Source of the DNA: CAZUVQ01 sp964623915
GTDB lineage: Bacteria; Bacillota; Clostridia; UMGS1883; UMGS1540
DNA: 22,490 bases
Direction: 5' to 3'
Assembly: GCA_964623915.1 (NCBI GenBank)
Contig: CAZUVQ010000017.1
Span: forward strand, 1 to 22,490
The notes below the pieces were generated by a model that was given only the letters and a program-made list of their open reading frames with translations, was not told where the DNA came from and searched no databases. Made by a program: the position numbers and the translations under genes. Positions 1 to 6,372 of this stretch are shown here, in pieces (the first letter of the stretch is position 1; each line of letters begins with the position of its first letter).

Positions 1-489
1 ATCGAAATAACTCTATTAACAATACCTGTAATAATCGGAGCAATAATTCTTGGCCCGGTTGCAGGTGCTTTTATGGGGGGCATTTTCGGTATTACAAGCT
101 TTATTCAGTGTTTTGGATTAAGTCGCTTTGGCACTATGCTTCTTGGCATTAATCCCGTCTTTACTTTCATTGTATGCTTTTTCCCGAGAGTATTGATGGG
201 TTGGCTGTGCGGTGTTATATTCAAAGCTTTAAAAGGCAAATCTGCTGATTTTGTCTCATTCAGCGTAGCATCACTGTCCGGTGCTTTGCTCAACACTGTT
301 CTTTTTATGACAGCCCTTATGCTTTCATTCGGAAGGACGGAATTTATACAAAGCTTAAATCCGGAGGGACTTTCTGTTGTTTCTTTTGTAATTGCTTTTG
401 TTGGTATAAACGGCCTGATTGAGGCTGTTACATGTTTTATTGTTGGAACTGCTATTAGCCGTTCCGTTTATAAATACGCAAACAGGTGA
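1..489 (+). CDS. ECF transporter S component, 5'-truncated
   Basis: The reading frame is open from base 1 and the start codon lies outside the window; 162 residues remain. The protein is very hydrophobic, with about four to five membrane segments. Short glycine-rich turns (GPVAGAFMGGIFG near the left edge) and the C-terminal GLIEA segment resemble the S (substrate-binding) subunits of energy-coupling-factor vitamin transporters of the PF12822 type. Such subunits bind a vitamin and work with a shared EcfA/A'/T module. The substrate cannot be read from the fragment; pantothenate-type (PanT) is one possibility. The stop codon TGA is part of the AGGTGA ribosome binding site of the next gene, four bases away, so the two genes are translationally linked. 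Family confidence is moderate; substrate unknown. Confidence 0.7.
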   Translation: MEITLLTIPVIIGAIILGPVAGAFMGGIFGITSFIQCFGLSRFGTMLLGINPVFTFIVCFFPRVLMGWLCGVIFKALKGKSADFVSFSVASLSGALLNTVLFMTALMLSFGRTEFIQSLNPEGLSVVSFVIAFVGINGLIEAVTCFIVGTAISRSVYKYANR

Positions 490-493
490 TTTT

Positions 494-1414
494 ATGAAAG
501 AAATAAAGATTACCGAAATTGAAAACATAAAAATCGGTAATGCTGAAAACACAAAAGGCAAAACAGGGGTAACGGTAATAATTGCCCCCGACGGTGCGCC
601 ATGCGGTGTTGACATTCGCGGCGGTGGCCCTGCTTCACGTGAAACAAATCTGCTGTCACCCACTGCGGCGGCAGACAAAATACACGCCGTTGCATTAAGC
701 GGAGGAAGTGCTTTCGGACTTGACAGTGCTGGCGGTGTTATGCAATACCTTGAAGAACTTGGCATTGGTTTTGACACGGGTGTTGCAAAGGTTCCCCTTG
801 TGTGTGCTTCTTGTATTTTTGACCTTGCTGTAGGTGAGGACGTGCGCCCTGACAAGGCAATGGGTTATGAAGCGGCTAAAAATGCATTTGCAGGATTATT
901 TGAAGAAGGTAGCCACGGCTGTGGCACAGGGGCAACTGTTGGAAAACTTCGTGGAACGGAATATATGATGAAATCCGGTCTTGGAGCTTTTGCCTTACAG
1001 CTCGGCGATTTAAAGGTTGGTGCAATTGCCGTAGTAAATGCCTTGGGAGATGTCTACGAAGACGGTAAAATTATTAGCGGAATGCTCAACGATGAAAAAA
1101 ATGGTTTCGCAGATAGCTGCTTATATATGTATAAAAGCTATAAACCTATGCAAAAGCTGTTTACCGGAAATACAACGATTGCAGCGGTGATAACTAATGC
1201 CTCATTTAATAAAATAGAGATGACAAGGATTGCAGCAATGGCGCAAAATGGCATGGTTCGGGCAATCAAGCCCATTAACACCTCTGCTGACGGCGACAGC
1301 ACATATGCCCTTTCATGCGGTGATGTCAGTGCGGACATAAATGTTGTCGGTACGCTTGCAGCCGATGTTTTAGAAAAAGCAATTATTAATGCTGTTAAAA
1401 AATCGAAATTATAG
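494..1414 (+). CDS. P1 family (S58) peptidase
   Basis: A 306-residue protein starting at ATG 494, preceded by AGGTGATTTT. It resembles the DmpA/BapA-type S58 family: N-terminal nucleophile aminopeptidases or amidases that cleave themselves into two subunits. Visible marks are the N-terminal GVTVIIAPDGAP strand, the GGGPASRETNLL segment (residues about 41-53), the ALSGGSAFGLDSAGGV loop, the GCGTGATVGK loop and a NTT motif at residues 226-228, where self-cleavage would expose a Thr nucleophile (inferred by family analogy). It ends exactly where convergent mtaB ends, with a 6-bp overlap. A near-perfect parS sequence lies inside it at 631-646. Coupling to an ECF S component suggests it acts on an imported amide or peptide, but the substrate is unknown. 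Confidence 0.85.
   Translation: MKEIKITEIENIKIGNAENTKGKTGVTVIIAPDGAPCGVDIRGGGPASRETNLLSPTAAADKIHAVALSGGSAFGLDSAGGVMQYLEELGIGFDTGVAKVPLVCASCIFDLAVGEDVRPDKAMGYEAAKNAFAGLFEEGSHGCGTGATVGKLRGTEYMMKSGLGAFALQLGDLKVGAIAVVNALGDVYEDGKIISGMLNDEKNGFADSCLYMYKSYKPMQKLFTGNTTIAAVITNASFNKIEMTRIAAMAQNGMVRAIKPINTSADGDSTYALSCGDVSADINVVGTLAADVLEKAIINAVKKSKL
631..646. promoter_or_regulatory. parS-like site inside the P1 peptidase gene (15/16)
   Basis: The sequence TGCTTCACGTGAAACA differs from the perfect parS copies at the right end of this window by one base (C for T at position 3). It encodes Ser-Arg-Glu-Thr in frame. parS is the nucleation site of ParB, which spreads and recruits SMC near origins; coding-region parS sites are common in Firmicutes. 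Arg-Glu-Thr seems conserved in this peptidase family, so part of the match could be imposed by coding. Confidence 0.6.
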
Positions 1415-2701
1415 AATTTTTGCTGTCATATAATCTTCTTTTATGCCTGTTAATATAACAGGCAATATTTTTCCTGCTATATTTTCATTCCCTTTTGCAA
1501 AAACCCTTATATAATTTGGCGTGAAGCCTTCATATAGTCCGCTTTTATTCATTTCCTCAAATAGCACTGTTGTTTGTGCTCCTATAAATTTTTCCATAAA
1601 TTTATACTTAAGCTTTGAAGCTTGTTCTGACATTTCGTGCGCCCTTTCGCTTCTTATCGCTTTTGGAACAACGTCTTCAAATTTCGCCGCAGGAGTGCCT
1701 TTTCTTTCTGAATATGGAAAAACATGAACTCCGGCAAATTCCGCCTCTTTCACAAAATCTAAAGATTTTTCAAATTCCTCCTTTGTTTCATAGGGAAAAC
1801 CTGTTATTACATCAGTTGTTATAGCAACATCTGGCATTGCCGAGCGTAGTTTTTTCAAAACCTCCATGTAAAACTGCGGTGTATACCGCCTGTTCATCTT
1901 TTTTAGCACCACTTCCGAACCGCTTTGAAGTGAAATGTGAAAATGATGACATACCTTCTCGTTTTCACTCAAAATCTTAATAAGGTCATCCGTAAAAGCT
2001 TCGGGGTCAATGGAGCTTAAGCGAATTCTTTTAACTGATTCTATTTTATTGATTTTTTCTATTAGCATACCAAGGTTTGTATCAGAATTTCTGCCGTATG
2101 ATGCAACATGAATACCTGTCAGAACTATTTCAGAAAATCCTTTTTCCCCAAGCCTTTTTGCTTCCATTAAAATGCTTTCTTCATCCCTTGAGCGCACAGC
2201 ACCACGTGCATACGGAATAATACAATAGCTGCAAAATCTGTCACAGCCCTCCTGTATTTTTACATATGCCCTTTGTCTGCCTTCAAAGGTTTCAAGTGGC
2301 ATTTCCTCAAAAAAATCGATTTTTGAAACGTCACTAACAAGTGTGATTTTTTTCTTTTCCAAAAGCACCTGTTCACATGCGGAAACTATATTGTTCTTTT
2401 CATTTGTACCAATTATAACATCAACACAATCAATTTTTGCCAATTCCTCAGGTGCAGTTTGTGCAAGACAGCCTACTGCCGCAATTACAGCATCGGGATT
2501 ATATGTTTTTGCTCTTCGCAGCATATTTCTGCTTTTTTTATCTCCTACACTTGTCACTGTACAGGTATTTACGACATAAACATCTGCCGCCGTTTCAAAC
2601 GGTGTAACTATATAACCTGCATCTGTAAAAAGCTTTTCCATTGCGTTTGATTCATATTGATTTACTTTACATCCGAGTGTAAAAAGCGCTACTTTTTTCA
2701 T
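1409..2701 (-). CDS. mtaB: tRNA (N6-threonylcarbamoyladenosine(37)-C2)-methylthiotransferase MtaB
   Basis: A radical-SAM methylthiotransferase of 430 residues that converts t6A37 to ms2t6A37 in tRNAs reading ANN codons. The N-terminal UPF0004 domain carries the three cluster cysteines C11 (TLGCKVNQYES), C47 (VNTCTVT) and C78 (VGCLAQ). The radical-SAM CxxxCxxC motif is C153/C157/C160 (GCDRFCSYC). The C-terminal ~60 residues form a TRAM-like RNA-binding domain. GCKVNQYES and the overall pattern fit MtaB better than MiaB or RimO. I chose the ATG at 2701 over an upstream in-frame ATG at 2758 because GGGAAGTG precedes it and a promoter lies between the two. It converges on the peptidase gene with a 6-bp overlap. 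Confidence 0.93.
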   Translation of the reverse strand: MKKVALFTLGCKVNQYESNAMEKLFTDAGYIVTPFETAADVYVVNTCTVTSVGDKKSRNMLRRAKTYNPDAVIAAVGCLAQTAPEELAKIDCVDVIIGTNEKNNIVSACEQVLLEKKKITLVSDVSKIDFFEEMPLETFEGRQRAYVKIQEGCDRFCSYCIIPYARGAVRSRDEESILMEAKRLGEKGFSEIVLTGIHVASYGRNSDTNLGMLIEKINKIESVKRIRLSSIDPEAFTDDLIKILSENEKVCHHFHISLQSGSEVVLKKMNRRYTPQFYMEVLKKLRSAMPDVAITTDVITGFPYETKEEFEKSLDFVKEAEFAGVHVFPYSERKGTPAAKFEDVVPKAIRSERAHEMSEQASKLKYKFMEKFIGAQTTVLFEEMNKSGLYEGFTPNYIRVFAKGNENIAGKILPVILTGIKEDYMTAKIL

Positions 2702-2723
2702 AAAATCACTTCCCGTATTAAAG

Positions 2724-2752
2724 ATTTTATCATCAATTCCAATGTAAGTCAA
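2724..2752 (-). promoter_or_regulatory. sigma-A type promoter of mtaB
   Basis: On the minus strand, TTGACT (2752-2747) is followed after 17 bases by TAAAAT (2729-2724). Each hexamer is one base off the sigma-A consensus and the spacing is ideal. Transcription would start near 2717, giving a short leader before the ATG at 2701. It excludes the longer upstream reading of mtaB. Confidence 0.75.
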
Positions 2753-2804
2753 TCGCATATTTTCCCTGCTGCAAGGGAACTATAATAAAAAAGGAGAAAT
2801 GTCC

Positions 2805-2966
2805 ATGCGATTTTCGGCAATAATTGCAATTATTGTTGCAGCCTTATTAACACTCCTTGCGGCTATTTACGTAAAATCAATGGAAGAGCCCAAAGGAACA
2901 GGCAGCATTCTTGTTAAGCAAAATGTTAAATATGAACATATTGTATGTTCTTTTAGCGCACGCTGA
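2805..2966 (+). CDS. small single-pass membrane protein (53 aa), unknown function
   Basis: ATG 2805 is preceded by AAGGAG (2791-2796) at 8-base spacing, a good ribosome binding site. The 53-residue product has a positively charged start (MRFS), one hydrophobic helix over about residues 5-22 and a 30-residue polar tail with a single Cys (C48). I do not recognise the family. It is divergent from mtaB and lies 77 bases before spoVAC, so it may share that operon. A TATAAT at 2781-2786 lies just upstream without a convincing -35, and no clear sigma-G promoter could be matched. A 6-bp inverted repeat (2762-2767 with 2774-2779) precedes that TATAAT. The start context makes translation likely; function is open. 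Confidence 0.6.
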   Translation: MRFSAIIAIIVAALLTLLAAIYVKSMEEPKGTGSILVKQNVKYEHIVCSFSAR

Positions 2967-2970
2967 TTAT

Positions 2971-3033
2971 CTTCACTCCTATAAGGCTCACGTAAGTGAA
3001 GTGATTATAAAAAAACTGTGAGCCGGAAAGGCT
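2971..3033 (+). promoter_or_regulatory. predicted RNA pseudoknot in the spoVAC leader
   Basis: Two perfect 7-bp inverted repeats interlock. CTTCACT (2971-2977) pairs with AGTGAAG (2995-3001), and GGCTCAC (2985-2991) pairs with GTGAGCC (3018-3024). The order arm1, arm2, arm1', arm2' is that of an H-type pseudoknot with loops of 7, 3 and 16 bases; the third loop is A-rich. The last arm can instead form AGCC (3021-3024)/GGCT (3030-3033), which would hold the GGAAAGG that precedes spoVAC. This suggests two exclusive folds affecting spoVAC translation. Function is inferred from base pairing alone; it does not match a riboswitch consensus that I know. Confidence 0.4.
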
Positions 3034-3043
3034 AATTATTATT

Positions 3044-3478
3044 ATGAAAGTATCAAAAAATTATTATAATTTAACAAAAAAGAAAAGCCCAAAATCACCC
3101 CTCTGGAAGGATCTGCTTATTGCCTTTTTGGTTGGCGGTGCTATATGTACAATAGGTCAGATAATTCTAAATTTCTTAAAAAACGCCGGATACGATAAAG
3201 TTGATGCTTCTGCCCTAACTTCAGCTATACTAATATTTTTAAGTATGCTTTTCACGGGGCTTGGTCTTTATGAAAAAATTGCTAAGTATGCCGGTGCCGG
3301 TACTCTTGTACCGATAACAGGATTTGCAAATGCAATAGCAGCACCCGCCGTTGAATTTAAGACAGAAGGGCTTGTGCTGGGGATTGGAGCAAAAATGTTT
3401 GTTATTGCGGGTCCGGTTATAGTGTACGGAATTGTTTCATCAGTTATAGCGGGAATATTATATTACATTTTCAGATAG
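3044..3478 (+). CDS. spoVAC: stage V sporulation protein AC
   Basis: A 144-residue integral membrane protein with a basic N-terminus (KKKSPKSPLWKD) and about four hydrophobic segments, including the family's GTLVPITGFANAIAAPAVEFKTEG-type region around residues 84-108. SpoVAC sits in the inner spore membrane and forms a mechanosensitive channel component for Ca-dipicolinate passage. The normal length is about 150 residues. The ATG has only a weak, distant GGAAAGG upstream (12-base spacing), embedded in the predicted structured leader. The stop codon overlaps the AGGAG that serves spoVAD, so translation of the two is coupled. Expected regulation is forespore sigma-G, but I could not match a sigma-G promoter. 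Confidence 0.95.
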   Translation: MKVSKNYYNLTKKKSPKSPLWKDLLIAFLVGGAICTIGQIILNFLKNAGYDKVDASALTSAILIFLSMLFTGLGLYEKIAKYAGAGTLVPITGFANAIAAPAVEFKTEGLVLGIGAKMFVIAGPVIVYGIVSSVIAGILYYIFR

Positions 3479-3490
3479 GAGCGTTGCGTT

Positions 3491-4498
3491 TTGAGTAAAA
3501 GACTTGGAAAACAAACAGTTGCGCTGACGTCCTTTCCCTCCATAAATACCTTTGCTTCAATTGTAGGAGACAAGGAGGGACAAGGGCCTTTGGGGCTTGA
3601 CTTTGATGCTGTTGAGAAAGACCCATATTTTGGTGAAGAAACATGGGAAAAAGCAGAAAGCCGTCTTTATGAAAGAGGGCTTGCCCTGACATTATCAAAA
3701 GCTTTACTAACACCTGACAAGGTCAATTATATTTTGGCGGGCGACCTTTTAAACCAGTGTATCAGTTCAACCTTTGGCATCAGAAGCTCACATATACCAT
3801 TCTATGGTATTTATGGTGCCTGCTCTACTATGTCAGAAGGGCTTTCTATTGCATCAATGCTAACAGACGGTGGTTTTTCGGATAATTCCGTTGTTCTTGC
3901 CGGAAGTCATTTTTGTTCTTCTGAAAAGCAGTTTCGATTCCCTCTTGATTATGGAGGACAGAGAACACCCACAGCTCAATGGACTGTCACAGGGATTGGC
4001 GGTGTTGTTGTGGGTTTTGGCGGTCCAATTAAAATAACACATGTTACAACAGGAAAAATTGAGGATTACGGAATAACCGATTCCAATAACATGGGAGCTG
4101 CCATGGCACCTGCATTTGTTTCAACCTTGACTACACACCTTGAGGATACCGGCAGAAGCCATAATTACTACGATTTGATTATATCCGGTGACTTAGGTAT
4201 TGTAGGGAAAGCCATTGCTGAGGATTTGTTGAAGGAAAAGGGAATTGATGTCTGTAATCACTATGACGATTGTGGTGTTCTTATTTTCGACGGGAACACA
4301 CAGGATACACATGCCGGCGGCAGCGGCTGCGGCTGCAGCGCATCAGTTCTGTGCGCTCACTTCCTTCCCAAAATGGTAAAAGGCGAATTGAAAAAAGTGC
4401 TTTTCATAGCAACAGGAGCGCTCATGTCACCGACATCTGTCCAACAAGGCGAAAGCATACCCTCCATTGCACATGCAGTTGCCTTAGAGGTCATGTAG
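3491..4498 (+). CDS. spoVAD: stage V sporulation protein AD
   Basis: A 335-residue protein with a thiolase-like fold, starting at TTG 3491, nine bases after AGGAG (3477-3481). SpoVAD binds dipicolinic acid and is needed for its uptake into the forespore. Family marks are the N-terminal SKRLGKQTVALTS strand, the YGACSTM segment with Cys111 at the thiolase nucleophile position, the FRFPLDYGGQRTPTAQWTVTG block and the GGSGCGCSAS turn near the C-terminus. Length matches the usual ~338. It follows spoVAC with a 12-base gap. The next gene in most sporulators, spoVAE, is not found here: after the stop come 294 bases with a repeat-like element, then a convergent transporter gene. Confidence 0.95.
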   Translation: MSKRLGKQTVALTSFPSINTFASIVGDKEGQGPLGLDFDAVEKDPYFGEETWEKAESRLYERGLALTLSKALLTPDKVNYILAGDLLNQCISSTFGIRSSHIPFYGIYGACSTMSEGLSIASMLTDGGFSDNSVVLAGSHFCSSEKQFRFPLDYGGQRTPTAQWTVTGIGGVVVGFGGPIKITHVTTGKIEDYGITDSNNMGAAMAPAFVSTLTTHLEDTGRSHNYYDLIISGDLGIVGKAIAEDLLKEKGIDVCNHYDDCGVLIFDGNTQDTHAGGSGCGCSASVLCAHFLPKMVKGELKKVLFIATGALMSPTSVQQGESIPSIAHAVALEVM

Positions 4499-4517
4499 TA
4501 GGGAAACTAATCCATTA

Positions 4518-4782
4518 GGGGCTGTGAGAAAATAGTGCAGAATGGATAAACTGAAGGCTTACGGGGTATGCGCCCTGTAAACCCTTGCCCGAAGGCGTAC
4601 ATTGGTACGTCGAGAGGTGAAGTTTGTTCATAGCGCAAAGAAATACTTATTAAAGAGGAAATCTGAATTTTGCAGATTTCCCACCAAACTTTAATGAAAC
4701 CTTTGAGCTTGAGAGCGTCTAAAAATACCATATTTTCAAGCTTTTTGTTTCTTTGCGCGGTCGGTGCATTTTGTCACAGTCC
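4518..4782. repeat. structured element with imperfect terminal inverted repeats (MITE-like or intergenic repeat)
   Basis: The non-coding gap between spoVAD and the convergent DMT gene is framed by related ends: GGGCTGTGAGAAAATAGTGC on the left (to 4539) and, reading inward on the other strand, GGACTGTGACAAAATGCA on the right (4782-4765). Inside are nested inverted repeats: GCGCAAAGAAA (4633-4643) with TTTCTTTGCGC (4748-4758); a perfect 9-bp stem GGAAATCTG/CAGATTTCC (4657-4665/4673-4681); CGTAC/GTACG (4596-4600/4605-4609); and TTACGGGG pairing with CCCTGTAA through one G-T pair. I see no transposase and no clear target duplication. It may be a non-autonomous mobile element or a structured RNA, and could also end transcription from both sides. 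Confidence 0.55.
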
Positions 4783-4792
4783 ATCTACATAT

Positions 4793-5218
4793 TTAAATTT
4801 TGAACAGTATTACCCCTGCTACCATAAGAGCGACACCTATATATTTTGGCAGACCAAAAGGTATTTTCTCTGCTCCGAAAATGCCTAAAGCATCAATTAA
4901 AGCGGCAGTAAACAGCTGGGCAATAAGTATTGTGGAAATAGCAATTGTAGGAGACATCTTCTTTATTGACAGCATTACTGTAACCGTGATGGCAACACCC
5001 AATATACCACCTGTCAGATACAGCTTGTTGGTGGAAAATACTTCTGAAAATTTACCGTCACCGAAAATCCACATTACAATCAATGAAAGAAGGAAAGCCG
5101 TTCCCTGAACAAAAGTGTTTGATTCAAAAAGCCCCGTTTTTTCCGACAAATTTGTGTTGAATATACCCTGAACACTCATTGCCGCACCGGCAATTATACT
5201 GAAAATTAAGCCTATCAT
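4793..5218 (-). CDS. DMT family transporter (YdcZ/DUF606 type)
   Basis: A 141-residue membrane protein with about five hydrophobic helices, the usual size for the short YdcZ-type drug/metabolite transporters, which likely work as dimers. The family-like N-terminus (LIFSIIAGAAMSVQGIFNTNL) and the closing GVALMVAGVILFKI helix are visible. The start ATG has GGAGAGGTG upstream on the minus strand. Substrate unknown. It is divergent from the isomerase-like gene at 5336 and convergent with spoVAD across the repeat element. I found no clear promoter for it in the 117-bp divergent spacer. Confidence 0.8.
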   Translation of the reverse strand: MIGLIFSIIAGAAMSVQGIFNTNLSEKTGLFESNTFVQGTAFLLSLIVMWIFGDGKFSEVFSTNKLYLTGGILGVAITVTVMLSIKKMSPTIAISTILIAQLFTAALIDALGIFGAEKIPFGLPKYIGVALMVAGVILFKI

Positions 5219-5273
5219 AGTATTTCACCTCTCCTACAGTATTTCACACAAAACATAATTTATTATAAAACTA

Positions 5274-5302
5274 TTGAAAAAAACACATTATTGATATATA
5301 AT
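5274..5302 (+). promoter_or_regulatory. sigma-A promoter of the isomerase/epimerase gene
   Basis: TTGAAA (5274-5279), a 17-base spacer, then TATAAT (5297-5302). The -10 is perfect and the -35 has four matches of six. The start would be near 5309, 27 bases before the ATG and just upstream of AAGGAG (5321-5326). Confidence 0.8.
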
Positions 5303-5335
5303 TCACTTTAAATAATCTATAAGGAGTGGTAAATA

Positions 5336-6301
5336 ATGAAACTTGGCGTTTTAACAGTAGTTTTACAAAATATGCCTTTTGAGGACGCAGTGAAATATTT
5401 AAGTGAGCGTGGTGTAAACACGCTTGAAGTAGGCGCCGGCGGTTATCCGGGAAAAGCACATCTTGACCCTTCTATGCTTCTCGGAAACGATGCCGAAATT
5501 CAAAAGATTAAAGATATTCTTAATAAATATAATATGGATATCTGTGCTATCAGCTGTCACGGAAATGCCGTCCACCCCGATAAAGAAATTGCCAAAGCAT
5601 TTCATGATGATTTTACAAATGCTGTATTGCTTGCCGAAAAGCTTGGCGTTGATACAATAATTACATTCTCGGGCTGTCCCGGTGACAGTGAGAATTCCAA
5701 GTATCCGAACTGGGTTACATGCCCATGGCCAGAGGATTTTCTCTCAATCCTTGAATACCAGTGGAATGATGTTTTAATTCCTTACTGGAAGAAAACATCA
5801 CAGTTTTGCTCTGAACACGGTATCAAAAAGATTGCTTTTGAAATGCACCCCGGTTTTTGTGTTTACAACCCGGAAACCCTTTTGCGTTTAAGAGCGGCAG
5901 TGGGTGATATTATAGGTGCAAACTTTGACCCAAGCCATTTGATATGGCAGGGAATGGACACGGTTGAGGCAATCCGTGTGTTAAAAGGAGCAATATATCA
6001 TTTTCATGCAAAAGATACTGCAATTGACGAGGCAAACAAGAAGAAAAACGGCGTACTTGACACAAAACATTACGGAGATATTATAAGCCGGAGCTGGGTA
6101 TTCAGAACTGTGGGTTACGGAAATGACACAAAGCATTGGAAAGACATGATAAGTATGCTTAAAACTACAGGCTATGACGGTGCTATAAGCATCGAACACG
6201 AAGATGCTCTTATGTCACCAACAGAGGGCCTTAATAAAGCTATTGAATTTTTGAAAGATGTGATTATATTTGAAAACCCCACAGATATTTGGTGGGCATA
6301 A
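5336..6301 (+). CDS. sugar phosphate isomerase/epimerase family protein (AP-endonuclease-2 TIM barrel)
   Basis: A 321-residue protein of the PF01261 xylose-isomerase-like TIM-barrel family, starting at ATG 5336 behind AAGGAG. Candidate metal or catalytic residues are E169 and H171 (FEMHPGFCVYN), D198 and H201 (FDPSHLIWQGMD), H222/H224 (YHFHAKD) and E287/E289 (SIEHED), in the usual strand-end positions. Relatives isomerise or epimerise sugars, inosose or related polyols using a divalent metal; the actual substrate cannot be read from the sequence. It stands alone with its own promoter and a strong terminator directly downstream, so it is a single-gene transcript converging on gyrA. Confidence 0.85.
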   Translation: MKLGVLTVVLQNMPFEDAVKYLSERGVNTLEVGAGGYPGKAHLDPSMLLGNDAEIQKIKDILNKYNMDICAISCHGNAVHPDKEIAKAFHDDFTNAVLLAEKLGVDTIITFSGCPGDSENSKYPNWVTCPWPEDFLSILEYQWNDVLIPYWKKTSQFCSEHGIKKIAFEMHPGFCVYNPETLLRLRAAVGDIIGANFDPSHLIWQGMDTVEAIRVLKGAIYHFHAKDTAIDEANKKKNGVLDTKHYGDIISRSWVFRTVGYGNDTKHWKDMISMLKTTGYDGAISIEHEDALMSPTEGLNKAIEFLKDVIIFENPTDIWWA

Positions 6302-6331
6302 GACTTTAACCAATTTGTTATGTATATATTT

Positions 6332-6366
6332 AATCAGCGCGCCAAACTTGGCGCGCTGATTTTTAA
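6332..6366 (+). terminator. intrinsic terminator between the isomerase gene and gyrA
   Basis: A perfect 12-bp GC-rich stem, AATCAGCGCGCC (6332-6343) with GGCGCGCTGATT (6350-6361), with a 6-base loop and a short T run on the plus strand. It ends the isomerase transcript. It could also work weakly for gyrA on the minus strand, though the T run there is poor. Confidence 0.9.
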
Positions 6367-6372
6367 AAATTA

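Noticed and set aside
2203..2208. CACGTG cores at 2203, 18357, 18468 and 20231 as further parS sites
   Set aside because: Only the central hexamer, at most with one or two flanking bases, matches; the outer TGTTT/AAACA arms are absent.
2755..2786. Sigma-G promoter GCATA ... TATAATA upstream of the small ORF and spoVAC
   Set aside because: Spacing is about 20 bases and the -10 does not fit CATNNTA; not supported.
2971..3024. Leader pseudoknot as a preQ1-I riboswitch
   Set aside because: The A-rich tail is reminiscent, but stem and loop sizes do not fit the preQ1-I consensus and the gene is not a queuosine gene.
4507..4731. 74-residue minus-strand frame inside the repeat-like element
   Set aside because: It coincides with the inverted repeats, has no ribosome binding site and no recognisable domain; probably a by-product of the structured DNA.
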